DNA of 64,000 bases from Bryobacterales bacterium (GTDB lineage: Bacteria > Acidobacteriota > Terriglobia > Bryobacterales > Bryobacteraceae). Location of the stretch: positions 372,001 through 436,000 of the forward strand of contig JADKID010000038.1 in NCBI GenBank assembly GCA_016721425.1, given 5' to 3'. Below the pieces are notes generated by a model. The model saw only the letters and a program-made list of their open reading frames with translations, did no database searches and was not told the DNA's origin. Of this stretch, positions 17,339 through 25,812 are shown piece by piece; the stretch's first letter is position 1, and each line of letters opens with the position of its first letter. A program made the translations under genes and the position numbers.

Positions 17339-18160
17339 ATGATCAGCGAAACGCAGCTGAAGACCTCTGACGGATTGAGTTTGTACGCCTGGACCCGGCG
17401 GCCGGCTGGAACTCCGCACGGCGTCTTTGCGCACGTACATGGCATGGGCGAGCACAGCCGCCGGTACGATCACGTTGCGGCGTATTGGGAAGGTCGCGGC
17501 TATGCGTCCGCGGGATTCGATCTGCGCGGGCACGGGCGCTCCGGGGGACGGCGCGGCCACACGCCCTCCTACGAGCAACTGATGGACGACATCGCCGGTT
17601 TCCTGGAGTGGGTGCTGGCTGAGTTTCCGCACGCGCCGGTGACGCTATACGGGCACAGTATGGGCGGCAACCTGGTGCTCAACTATGCCATCCGGCGCCA
17701 GCCGTTTATTGCCCGGGTGGTGGCATCGGCGCCGTACCTGCGGCTGGCCTTTGAGCCGCCGGCCTGGAAGGTGCGCCTGGCCCGCCTGCTGCGGTGGATC
17801 GCGCCGGCCCTCACGCAGAAGACAGGGCTCGAACTGGCCGCGCTTTCGCGCGATCCGGCTGTCATTGAACGCTACCTGGCGGACCCGCTGGTGCATGACA
17901 AGATCACGGTCTGCTTTTTTGCGGAGGTCCACGAAGCCGGCGAGAGCATCATTGACAGGGCTGCTGAACTGAAGATCCCCACGCTCGTGATGCACGGCAG
18001 CGCGGACCGGCTGACCAGCCCGGCAGGGTCTCTCGATTTCGTGGATGAATCCTCGGGCAAGGCCCTCCTCCGCGTTTGGGAGGGCTTCTATCACGAGCTC
18101 CACAATGAGCCCGGCTGGGAGGCCGTGCCGGCCTTCGTGCTCAATTGGATGAAGGGCTAG
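17339..18160 (+). CDS. Alpha/beta hydrolase, monoacylglycerol lipase-like
   Basis: 273 residues from ATG 17339. Resembles serine aminopeptidase S33/lysophospholipase proteins: HVHGMGEHSRRYDHVA near the N-terminus, FDLRGHGRSGG, the nucleophile elbow GHSMGGN, Asp in MHGSADRLTSP and His in WEGFYHELHNEPGW complete the triad. No signal peptide, so cytoplasmic. Likely cleaves acylglycerol or lysolipid esters. Its 3' end overlaps the aminotransferase gene by 4 bases (convergent). Pairing with the crotonase suggests lipid turnover, which is inference. Confidence 0.88.
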   Translation: MISETQLKTSDGLSLYAWTRRPAGTPHGVFAHVHGMGEHSRRYDHVAAYWEGRGYASAGFDLRGHGRSGGRRGHTPSYEQLMDDIAGFLEWVLAEFPHAPVTLYGHSMGGNLVLNYAIRRQPFIARVVASAPYLRLAFEPPAWKVRLARLLRWIAPALTQKTGLELAALSRDPAVIERYLADPLVHDKITVCFFAEVHEAGESIIDRAAELKIPTLVMHGSADRLTSPAGSLDFVDESSGKALLRVWEGFYHELHNEPGWEAVPAFVLNWMKG

Positions 18161-19404
18161 CTTTTTTTCCCGCCGACCACCTCATCGGCCACGGCGTAGA
18201 ACGCCTCCAGATCGCGCGGCCGTGTGTGGATGTGCGTGGAGAGGCGCAGCGGATCTCCGCCGTAGACCCAGATCTTGCGCTCTGATGCCTTGCTGTACAA
18301 CTGATCCGTTTTGGCGCCGCGGAACCCGATGGTCACCAGCCCACCGTAGAGCCGGTCATCAGCGCCGCTCTTGATCTCGATGTAGGGCCGCTCGGCTGCC
18401 ATGCGGTAGTTGCGCTTCGCCAGTTCGTGAATGCGCGCGTAGACGTGCTCCGGCCCGAGGTCCTTCAGGAACTTCAGGCCGGCCATCATGCCCACGATCA
18501 GAGAGCGGTTGTTGGTGCCGATCTTCATGAAGCGCGCCGCTTTCGCCTCTTTCTTGTCCCAATCGCCGGTCACGATGGTGGGCCAGAGGCGGTCCAGATT
18601 TTCCTCGCGGATATAGAGCAGACCGCAGCCGGGCGGCGCGAAGAGCCACTTGTGCGGGCTGCCGGCAAAGTAGTCGCAGCCGAGCTCGCTGAGCCGCACC
18701 GGCACCTGCCCGTTCATGTGAGCGCCGTCGATGACCGTGATCACGCCCTTGGCGCGCGCCGCGTCGCAGATCAGCCGCACCGGCATGACGATGCCCGTGG
18801 GGCTGATGATCCCGCTGAAGCAGAGCACGCGCGTGCGCGGCCCGATGGCGGAAACCACGATATCCGCCAGTTGCTCCGCGCTCTTGGGCGGCAGCGGTAC
18901 CTTCACTTCCCGCACAGTTACGCCGTGGCGTTGCGCCCGCACGGCCCAGCCCGCCTTGCCGCTGGGGTGCTCCTGATCCGTCATCAGCACCTCGTCGCCG
19001 GCCTTGAGGTCGAGGCCCGCCGCGATGGTCGACATGGCATCGGTGGCGCTATGGACAAACGCCAATTCGTCCTTCTTGCAGCCGACGAAATCCGCCATCT
19101 CGGTGCGCTCAGCGTCCAAAGTCTCGTAGCCCCAGCGCGGATACTCCTGCGTGGCCAGCGTGGCGCCTTTTTCCAGATGCGCCTCCACGGCCGCCACCAC
19201 GGGCCTGGGCGCCACGCCGAGGCTGCCGTTGTTCAGGTACGCCCGCCACTCGGGCAGGAAATACTGCTCGGCGCGCACCCGCGCCCAATACTTCTCCGGA
19301 TCCGATACACGTAGCGCCGGGTCCGGCAGCGCTTTCACTTCCAGATCCCCACCCATCGCCGCCAGACCAAACAGCGGAGCCGCCAGCAATTGTCGCCTCT
19401 TCAT
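18157..19404 (-). CDS. Exported class V aminotransferase (isopenicillin-N-epimerase-like)
   Basis: 415 residues with a Tat-like or Sec leader (MKRRQLLAAPLFGLAAMGG). The PLP lysine sits in FAGSPHKWLFAPPGCG; the Asp that pairs with the PLP ring is in VIDGAHMNG. This is the CefD/cysteine desulfurase-like branch of fold type I, without the Cys loop of desulfurases. Twin arginine is weak (KRRQLL), but export of folded PLP enzymes is frequent in these bacteria. Reaction and substrate unknown. Confidence 0.86.
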   Translation of the reverse strand: MKRRQLLAAPLFGLAAMGGDLEVKALPDPALRVSDPEKYWARVRAEQYFLPEWRAYLNNGSLGVAPRPVVAAVEAHLEKGATLATQEYPRWGYETLDAERTEMADFVGCKKDELAFVHSATDAMSTIAAGLDLKAGDEVLMTDQEHPSGKAGWAVRAQRHGVTVREVKVPLPPKSAEQLADIVVSAIGPRTRVLCFSGIISPTGIVMPVRLICDAARAKGVITVIDGAHMNGQVPVRLSELGCDYFAGSPHKWLFAPPGCGLLYIREENLDRLWPTIVTGDWDKKEAKAARFMKIGTNNRSLIVGMMAGLKFLKDLGPEHVYARIHELAKRNYRMAAERPYIEIKSGADDRLYGGLVTIGFRGAKTDQLYSKASERKIWVYGGDPLRLSTHIHTRPRDLEAFYAVADEVVGGKKS

Positions 19405-19410
19405 GAAAGC

Positions 19411-20178
19411 TCAGTCTACAGCACGCGGCTGCAGAATCCAGCCCTCGCGCCGGGCAATCTCCGGCGTCTCCGGCAAAGTCACGCCCTCCAGCGCCCGCGC
19501 GAGGCCCATCACCTGGCGGGCGTCGCGGATCTTGTGCGCCGGCAACTGAGCCTCGCTGAGAAGCGACGGCCAGACCTCGGCGATCACGATCCGCGCGGGC
19601 GCCTCAAACGGCCACACGCTGAGCTCTTTCCCAAACCGTCGCCGCAGCCGCTCCAGAACAGGTATGCCTGTCAGTGTTTGTGAGCCCACCGAGCCGTGTC
19701 CCATCAGTTGAAAGCCCGGATGCGGCCTGCGCGGAAGCGCCAACTCCGTGGCCCGATACTCCACCCAATCGTAAGGACGCGGCTTCTTCTGCGGCACCTC
19801 CGGCCGCACGTAGGGGCAACCCCAGAAGGGCGCTGCGCCGCCGGTCAGTTTCTGATTCAGCAGGGCGGCCACGCCAAAACGGTCTGCGGTCGTGCGCGGC
19901 GCCGCCTCCAGATAACGCCACAGGGCCTGCCAGCCGCCGAGCTTTTCCATGGCCCACTCGGGGTAGGCGAGGCTGAAATCGAAACCCGCCAGGACACGCC
20001 CTTTCAGCTTGGCGAGGTGCGCGCCGATGTGCTCCTCGGCCTCTTCGCGCGTGCGGCAGTAGACCACCTTCTCTTTGTCACCCTGGCGCAGGCAGTACCA
20101 GATGGCGTCCTCCGTCGGATACGGCGGCGCCGGCTTCGCCCGGGCGCTCCAGTCCACCATCAGATAGGCATCAAACAT
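19411..20178 (-). CDS. Conserved hypothetical protein with VDWSA motif
   Basis: 255 residues, no signal peptide. The N-terminus YLMVDWSARAKPAPPYPTED and a second motif LAGFDFSLAYPEWAM resemble an RNase H-like fold (acidic residue at the end of strand 1 and another at GFDFS). I recall related proteins labelled CbiG or MobA/B in alphaproteobacteria, labels that look misapplied because no corrin- or nucleotide-binding motif is present. I do not assign a function. It ends 6 bases from the aminotransferase start, suggesting one transcript. Confidence 0.75.
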   Translation of the reverse strand: MFDAYLMVDWSARAKPAPPYPTEDAIWYCLRQGDKEKVVYCRTREEAEEHIGAHLAKLKGRVLAGFDFSLAYPEWAMEKLGGWQALWRYLEAAPRTTADRFGVAALLNQKLTGGAAPFWGCPYVRPEVPQKKPRPYDWVEYRATELALPRRPHPGFQLMGHGSVGSQTLTGIPVLERLRRRFGKELSVWPFEAPARIVIAEVWPSLLSEAQLPAHKIRDARQVMGLARALEGVTLPETPEIARREGWILQPRAVD

Positions 20179-20216
20179 GCTTCTATCCTCGCAGCCCCTC
20201 GGGCTACTCTGAAAGG

Positions 20217-21611
20217 GTGAAGATCATACTGATTGTCCTCGCCGTCCTCATCCTGCTCGCTCCGCCCATTGCACTCTTCTTTCTCTCCGCGCCGCTCGCC
20301 GTTGAGTTCGCCCCCGTACCCAAGGGCCTGGGACCGACGAACGATATCGGAGTCCGCATCACCAATCCGCACGGCATTCGCTCCCTGACGTTGAGCCTGC
20401 ACCAGGGCACGGCCACCGCCATCGTGACGCAGCAGGAGCCTGCCGATCGCTTCTTGTTCTGGAAGAAGCACCTGCCGCCGGCCGATCACCATTTGATGCT
20501 GCCGGCCGGCCCGGACAGGGGATTCAAGAGCGGCCCGGCCAGGCTGAGCGTGGAGGCGGTGGCCAACGACTTCGGCGCGGCCACCATCACCCGCTCCGTG
20601 GACGTCATCATCAATCTCGAACCGCCGCGCGTCACCGCCGATGCCGAGCAGCATTACATCAACCAGGGCGGCGCCGAACTGGTTACGTTCACCGTCTCGG
20701 GCTACATCACGGAATCCGGCGTCAAAGTCGGCTCGCACAAATTCCGCAGCTTCCCGCGTCCGGGCGGTAAGGGCGAGAACGACCGCTTCTGCCTGTTCGC
20801 CTTCCCATGGGACACGCCGGCCGATACAGTGCCGCTGGTCTACGCCTCCAACGCCGCCGGCCAGGAGGTCACCGCCCAGTTCTGGTTCCGCCTCAAGCCC
20901 AAGAAGTTCCGCCAGCGCGATCTGGAGCTCAGTGACCAATTCATCGACAAGGTCAACGCCGAGCTGGATCCGGGCGGCACGGGCGACAAGGTGAAGCGCT
21001 TCCTCAAGATCAATGGCGATATGCGCCGCGCCAATAACGCCACGCTGGCGGCGTTCCGGCTTCAGACGGAGCAGCGCATCCTGTGGACTCCGCCCTTCCA
21101 ACAGCTCTCCAACTCCAAGGTGGAGGCGTTCTTCGCCGATGTCCGCACGTACAAGTACAACGACGAGAAGATCGATCAGCAGGTCCACCTGGGCTTTGAT
21201 CTTTCCAAAGTGAAGCAGGCGCCCGTGGTTGCCTCCAACACCGGAAAGGTCCTCCACGCCGGCCCGTTGGGCATCTACGGCAACTGTGTGGTGCTGGATC
21301 ATGGCTACGGCCTGCAATCCATCTATGCGCACCTCAGCGCGATCAGCGCCAAGGTCGGGCAGACGGTGCAGCGCGGCGAGGAACTGGGCCGCTCCGGCGC
21401 CACCGGCATGGCCGGCGGGGATCATCTCCATTTCTCGATGCAGATCGATGGCGTGCAGGTGAACCCGGTGGAGTGGTGGGATCCGCACTGGCTGAAGGAT
21501 CGGATCTTTTTCCAAGGTGCCACAGACAAAGCTGCCACAAACGCCTTGATCCCACGGGACACCTGGAGTACTGTCTGGTTGAGGGCAAATGCAGCTACAT
21601 GCTCCGGCTGA
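20217..21611 (+). CDS. Membrane-anchored M23 (LytM-type) peptidase
   Basis: 464 residues from GTG 20217. One N-terminal transmembrane anchor (ILIVLAVLILLAPPIALFFL), a beta-rich middle of about 250 residues, and a C-terminal peptidase M23 domain: zinc ligands HLGFDL and HLHFSMQ, plus GIYGNCVVLDHGYGLQSIYAHLS. All metal and catalytic residues look present, so it should cleave peptidoglycan cross-links in the periplasm or act as an activator. It is divergent from the VDWSA gene (38-base gap), and its last 23 bases overlap the kinase-like gene. Confidence 0.9.
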   Translation: MKIILIVLAVLILLAPPIALFFLSAPLAVEFAPVPKGLGPTNDIGVRITNPHGIRSLTLSLHQGTATAIVTQQEPADRFLFWKKHLPPADHHLMLPAGPDRGFKSGPARLSVEAVANDFGAATITRSVDVIINLEPPRVTADAEQHYINQGGAELVTFTVSGYITESGVKVGSHKFRSFPRPGGKGENDRFCLFAFPWDTPADTVPLVYASNAAGQEVTAQFWFRLKPKKFRQRDLELSDQFIDKVNAELDPGGTGDKVKRFLKINGDMRRANNATLAAFRLQTEQRILWTPPFQQLSNSKVEAFFADVRTYKYNDEKIDQQVHLGFDLSKVKQAPVVASNTGKVLHAGPLGIYGNCVVLDHGYGLQSIYAHLSAISAKVGQTVQRGEELGRSGATGMAGGDHLHFSMQIDGVQVNPVEWWDPHWLKDRIFFQGATDKAATNALIPRDTWSTVWLRANAATCSG

Positions 21612-22431
21612 GCTGACCACCTGCCGCCTGCACCGTTTGGGTGAGGGCATCGGCAAGGTGGTGTACGCCTCAGAGCACTGGGTGGTGAAGCGCGCGCGCC
21701 AGCCTTCCGAGATCCTCGCCCTGATCGTGATCTGGAAGATGCTGCGGCGTCTGGAGCGGTTGCTGCCCGGCCACAGGGTGTCGCGTCCGGCACACCAGTT
21801 CCATTTTCTCCGGGTGTTGGTGCAGGCATTGGTGCGAGTGGTGCCGCGGGGCCTGTGGATGATGACGCACGCCGGCGAGGTGTGGAGGACTTATCGAGCC
21901 CGCGACCAGCACGGCGAGACGCTGACCCGCGAGCACCTGGCGGGCACTCCTGTGGTGCCGCGGACCATCCGCTTTCCTCCAACCCGCGTGGAGGTGGACG
22001 GCTGGCCCGGCTACCTGACCGTCACGGAGGCGACCGAGCGCATGGAGGCTACGCTGCACCAGCGGCTCCATGATCTGGCCGCCGCCGGACGGCTGGAGGA
22101 AGTGGAGGTCTGGCTCAACCGCTGGCTGGCACTGCGCCAGGCGGGCTGGCAGCGCGGCGTGTTTTCGCTGGATACGCATCTGAAGAACTTCGGTGTCACC
22201 GGGGATCGGGTGGTGCTGCTGGATCCGGGCGGACTCACGCAGGACTGGTCCGCCATTGAGAAGCGGCTCACTTATGAGGGCTCGGTCGCCAGCCCGCATC
22301 GCCAGTTGGGCCTGGGCACGCTGCTGCGCGGCCATCCCGAGATTGCGCGGCGGTTTGATGCGCACTGGCGGGCGACTGTCAATCCAGCCACTGTGCAGCA
22401 CCACTGGCCCACGCCGGCTGTGCGAACATGA
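21589..22431 (+). CDS. Atypical kinase-like protein
   Basis: 280 residues, no signal peptide. I see the skeleton of a protein-kinase-like fold: GIGKVVYASEHWVVKRA has the strand with the ATP-binding Lys, SLDTHLKNFG has a catalytic Asp with Asn five positions later (as in HRDxxxxN), and VVLLDPGG supplies the metal Asp (DFG equivalent). The resemblance is to small-molecule or sugar/LPS kinases (RIO/WaaP-like) rather than to Hanks kinases; the glycine loop is minimal. The start overlaps the M23 peptidase, so the two are probably made together, suggesting an envelope-related role (inference). Confidence 0.65.
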   Translation: MQLHAPAELTTCRLHRLGEGIGKVVYASEHWVVKRARQPSEILALIVIWKMLRRLERLLPGHRVSRPAHQFHFLRVLVQALVRVVPRGLWMMTHAGEVWRTYRARDQHGETLTREHLAGTPVVPRTIRFPPTRVEVDGWPGYLTVTEATERMEATLHQRLHDLAAAGRLEEVEVWLNRWLALRQAGWQRGVFSLDTHLKNFGVTGDRVVLLDPGGLTQDWSAIEKRLTYEGSVASPHRQLGLGTLLRGHPEIARRFDAHWRATVNPATVQHHWPTPAVRT

Positions 22432-22452
22432 CGGCCAGGAGTCCTCATTCTT

Positions 22453-23034
22453 ATGCCCGCCCAGAAGATCCTCGCCCTCGCCGGTGATTACGTGGAAGAT
22501 TACGAGCTAATGGTGCCGTTCCAGGCGCTCCAGATGGTGGGCCATACGGTGCACGCCGTTTGCCCCGGCAAGACCGCCGGCCAGCAGATCCGCACCGCCA
22601 TTCACGATTTCGAAGGCGACCAGACGTATTCCGAGAAGCGCGGCCACAATTTCGTTTTGAATGCCACGTTCGAAGATGTCAATCCGGAAGAGTACGACGC
22701 CCTGCTGATCCCCGGAGGCCGCGCGCCCGAGTATCTGCGGTTGAACGCGCGCGTGCTGGAAATCGTCCGCCACTTCTTCGATGCGGGCAAGCCGGTAGCG
22801 GCGATTTGCCATGGCGCACAGCTTCTGGCCGCGGCTGGCGTGCTGAAGGGCCGTGTGTGCTCGTGCTATCCCGCCTGCGGTCCGGAAGTCAACGCGGCTG
22901 GCGGCGCCGTGCCGGGCATCGCGATCGACGCCGCGCATACGGATGGGAATCTGGTGACAGCGCCAGCGTGGCCCGCCCATCCGGCCTGGCTGTCGCAGTT
23001 TCTGGCGGTGCTGGGCACGCGTGTCAAGCTCTAA
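22453..23034 (+). CDS. DJ-1/PfpI family protein
   Basis: 193 residues. The nucleophile elbow AAICHGAQLLAAAGVLKGR with Cys-His, and the acidic PGGRAPEYLR loop, place it in the DJ-1/PfpI class I amidotransferase-like group (YhbO/PfpI deglycase or protease type). Likely repairs glyoxal-modified proteins or acts as a stress protein; the activity is debated for the family. The stop is 24 bases from the end of the convergent sheath gene. Confidence 0.9.
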   Translation: MPAQKILALAGDYVEDYELMVPFQALQMVGHTVHAVCPGKTAGQQIRTAIHDFEGDQTYSEKRGHNFVLNATFEDVNPEEYDALLIPGGRAPEYLRLNARVLEIVRHFFDAGKPVAAICHGAQLLAAAGVLKGRVCSCYPACGPEVNAAGGAVPGIAIDAAHTDGNLVTAPAWPAHPAWLSQFLAVLGTRVKL

Positions 23035-23035
23035 A

Positions 23036-23068
23036 CGGAACGGAGGTTCCGAGGTGCTCAGCCCTCGG
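23036..23068. terminator. Overlapping hairpins between convergent genes
   Basis: CGGAAC (23036-23041) pairs with GTTCCG (23046-23051), and an alternative stem CCGAGG (23049-23054) pairs with CCTCGG (23063-23068), running into the end of the sheath gene. Both sit where two convergent genes meet, but no T-tract follows. Confidence 0.3.
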
Positions 23069-24539
23069 CCTTCGTCCACTGGCCGATGCGGATGATGACG
23101 AACTCGGCGGGCCGCACCGGCGCCACGCCGATCTCGCAGATGAGCCGGCCGTTGTCGATGTCGGCCTGCGTCATGGTGGAGCGGTCGCACCGGACGAAAA
23201 ACGCCTGGCTCTCTTTGTTGCCCAGGAGCGCGCCATCGCGCCACACCATGCCCAGGAAAGATTCCACGCTGGCGCGGACCGCGCTCCAGGTCTGCTCGGT
23301 GTTGGGCTCGAAAACCACCCACTCGGTGCCCTTCGCGATGGAGCGCTCCAGAAAGATGCACAGCCGGCGCACGTTGATATAGCGCCACTGGGGATCGGTG
23401 GACATGGTGCGCGCGCCCCACACGCGGACGCCGCGGCCCGTGGAGCGGAAGTCGCGGATGACGTTGACGCCGTGCGTATTCAGGCTGTCCTGCTCGCTCT
23501 TGCCGAGGGTGAACTGCACGGGGTCTGCCTCGATGAGCCCGTGCAGTACCTCGTTGGCGGGCGCCTTGGCGACTCCGCGGCCCAGCTCCATCCGAGCGAT
23601 GAGGCCGAGAACGTGGCCGCAAGCCGGGACCAGGATCTGCCCGTCCGGCGTGTGTGGCGCGGGGACGCGGAGCTTCGGATAGTAGAGGGCGGCGTAGCTG
23701 GTGTCGTGCGCGGGTCGGACCTGGGCGATGTCTTGCTGATCGGCCGGTGCGCTCAATACGGCGAAGCGGTCGCGCAGGCGTTCGCAGTGATCGATCAGCG
23801 CCGCGCCGAGCGAGGGAAATGCGGCTTCATCGGGGATGGCCAGCAAACCGGGTTCTTCGAGGTCGCAGAGTGCGGCCAGAGCCGCGCGGTATTCGGCGTC
23901 GGTTGCCGGCGCGGATGCGCCGCCGCGCAGGACGACACCGGGCCACTGTGAGGCAGCGGGCGGCGCCGGGCACTCGACGATCCGGACGAGGCGGGAGGCG
24001 GTGTTGACTGTCGTGGCGGCTGAACTGGCGGTGAGGCCGTTGAATTCCTCCTGCGCGTCGGGGATGCGGTCCGCCGGGCCGTTTGCCGGAATCCCGTCGC
24101 GGAAGTAGAGAGCTTGGAGGGTGAACCGTTCCGGGGCTGCGGCGTCCGGTTGCACGAGCACGACGATGCGGTTGCCCCAGTCGCCGGGCCCGCAGGCGGC
24201 GATTGTTGTGTCTCCACCCGCGCCCGGCAACGCGCTCTGCGCGGTGGTTGCGCCGGTGTTAGTGACGCGCGCCACATACAAACGCCGCCCGCCGTTTTCG
24301 AAGAAGCCGCGCGCGCCGTAGGGGAGATAGATGTTGGGCGTGGGCGGAGGGAGCGTGCGATCGAGGAAGTCGCCATAGGTGATGGTGAACTGCTGCCAGC
24401 TAGTGATGAGTTGCGGCTCCACCGGCCCGCGCTCGGTCTCGCCGGCCATGGCCGCGGTGGCGGTTCTGACGTCATCGATCGGCCGAGGCGCGGGGCCGGA
24501 GTCTTCCACGAACACGCCTGGGGCGAGGTAGTCTGGCAT
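23058..24539 (-). CDS. Contractile phage-tail sheath family protein (orphan)
   Basis: 493 residues. The N-terminus YLAPGVFVEDSGPAPRPI and GETERGPVEP, then ARGFFENGGRRLYVARV, are classic sheath motifs. The C-terminus carries the conserved sheath core: WRYINVRRLCIFLERSI, WVVFEPNTEQTW, ESFLGMVWRDGALLG and GVAPVRPAEFVIIRIGQW. Length fits sheaths of extracellular contractile injection systems and R-type tails. What is odd is the setting: no tube, baseplate, spike, AAA-ATPase or other tail gene lies on either side. It may be a remnant or a sheath acting with genes elsewhere. The frame is intact. Confidence 0.9.
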   Translation of the reverse strand: MPDYLAPGVFVEDSGPAPRPIDDVRTATAAMAGETERGPVEPQLITSWQQFTITYGDFLDRTLPPPTPNIYLPYGARGFFENGGRRLYVARVTNTGATTAQSALPGAGGDTTIAACGPGDWGNRIVVLVQPDAAAPERFTLQALYFRDGIPANGPADRIPDAQEEFNGLTASSAATTVNTASRLVRIVECPAPPAASQWPGVVLRGGASAPATDAEYRAALAALCDLEEPGLLAIPDEAAFPSLGAALIDHCERLRDRFAVLSAPADQQDIAQVRPAHDTSYAALYYPKLRVPAPHTPDGQILVPACGHVLGLIARMELGRGVAKAPANEVLHGLIEADPVQFTLGKSEQDSLNTHGVNVIRDFRSTGRGVRVWGARTMSTDPQWRYINVRRLCIFLERSIAKGTEWVVFEPNTEQTWSAVRASVESFLGMVWRDGALLGNKESQAFFVRCDRSTMTQADIDNGRLICEIGVAPVRPAEFVIIRIGQWTKAEG

Positions 24540-24659
24540 GGCTCACTCAACGATACCGCTCGTCGATGACCTGGCGGAGTCCGGTGGGCCGTGCGGATGA
24601 TATGCTTGTGCCCATCCGCGCTTCCCTCGTACCGGAACCTGCGGAAAAGGAGCCCAATT

Positions 24660-25133
24660 ATGCTTCAACTACGCCGCTCTATCGTGGCCGGCCTGCTTCT
24701 CTTCGGTCTCACCGCGCTGTCTGCCTACGCCAAGCCGAACTTCTCCGGCACCTGGAAGCTGAATTCCGCCAAGAGCGAATTCGGTCAGTTTCCTGGGCCC
24801 TCCAATATGACTCAGACGGCCAAGCACGAGGACCCGTCGCTCAAGGTCGCTACGAAGATGGCCACCGATAACGGCGACATGGATTTTGACTCGACTTATT
24901 CCACCGACGGCAAGGAGACCACCAACGCCTTCGGACCCAGCTCGATGAAGAGCGTGGCCAAGTGGGAGGGCGATACGTTGACCATCCAGACGAAGGGCCA
25001 GTTTGGGGACAACGAAATCACCATCCAGGACAAGTGGGAACTCTCGGAGGACGGCAAGACCCTCACCATGCGCCGCCATTTCATCAGCAGCCAGGGAGAG
25101 ATGGATCAGAAGTACGTGATGGAAAAGCAGTAG
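24660..25133 (+). CDS. Small secreted lipocalin-like protein
   Basis: 157 residues from ATG 24660 (AAAGGAG upstream). A signal peptide (VAGLLLFGLTALSAYA) precedes a beta-rich domain beginning PNFSGTWKLNSAKSEFG, a motif shared by many acidobacterial exported proteins, followed by alternating strands (VAKWEGDTLTIQTKG, DKWELSEDGKTLTM). This resembles lipocalin-like or DUF-type beta-barrel proteins of unknown ligand. Monocistronic; convergent with the CvpA remnant. Confidence 0.8.
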   Translation: MLQLRRSIVAGLLLFGLTALSAYAKPNFSGTWKLNSAKSEFGQFPGPSNMTQTAKHEDPSLKVATKMATDNGDMDFDSTYSTDGKETTNAFGPSSMKSVAKWEGDTLTIQTKGQFGDNEITIQDKWELSEDGKTLTMRRHFISSQGEMDQKYVMEKQ

Positions 25134-25142
25134 CGGCGCTGG

Positions 25143-25663
25143 TCAGATTTCGTTTTTCGGCAAGGGCGGGATCTCCCCTCGGTACCGGCCAGGGAGTGCT
25201 CGCCCGAGCTCCTTGCAGTTGCGCTCGAGGCGGGCTTTCCATTCCTCCGGGACGAAATCCGCGGCCACCTGCACCGCGTCCAACGCGTAGGGACCGAATT
25301 GCGATGTAGCCACCACTTCCCTCTCCTGCTTGGGGCGAACGCCATCAGCGCCACCGCCGCAATCACGCAGAGCACCAGTGCGTTCACCAGTCCGGCGGCG
25401 CCGCCCAGCAATTTGTCGAGCCATTCCTGATCGGTTTTGCGCAGCCACTGGCCCAGGAGCCATGCACCTGCCCCTACCAGGCAAATCACGCCCACGAACA
25501 CGATCAGGAACCCCAACTGATAGGGTGGGAACAGCAAGGAGGCCGCCAGAAACCCGGAAACCACGGCAAGCAGGCCGAGTCCGGACCGCGAAATGCCTTT
25601 GCGGATACCGGAGGTCACCAGCACCCCCAACAGTCCGATCAACGCCAGGTCAAACCAGTTCAT
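25143..25663 (-). pseudogene. CvpA-family membrane protein broken by a -1 frameshift
   Basis: The start at 25663 (GGAGG upstream) gives MNWFDLALIGLL and four hydrophobic segments of a CvpA/colicin V production family protein up to VALMAFAP. The expected C-terminal part (VVATSQFGPYALDAVQVAAD, then FVPEEWKARL) is encoded one frame away and ends at 25143. The switch is at or near a run of four C (GGGG on the plus strand, about 25332-25335); one extra base there would restore a protein of about 173 residues. Either a real 1-base deletion or a homopolymer error. The unshifted frame runs on to 25106 with a nonsensical Arg/Ser-rich tail. Confidence 0.75.
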
Positions 25664-25812
25664 CGGAACCTCCAGCCAAAAATACGCGGATCGTGCCTGG
25701 GAAGTTCGTCCGGACTGAAGCCTCAGATAGCGCCCCACCCCCGTTCATCTGCTAAACTGACCCATTGGGCCGCACTCTGCCCTAAATCAGGTTTTTACGT
25801 AGAGGTTCCCGC

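Noticed and set aside
20379..20391. CGCTCCCTGACG match to the dispersed repeat inside the M23 peptidase gene
   Set aside because: Only 12 bases match and the flanks (TTGAGC) diverge; it fits normal coding sequence.
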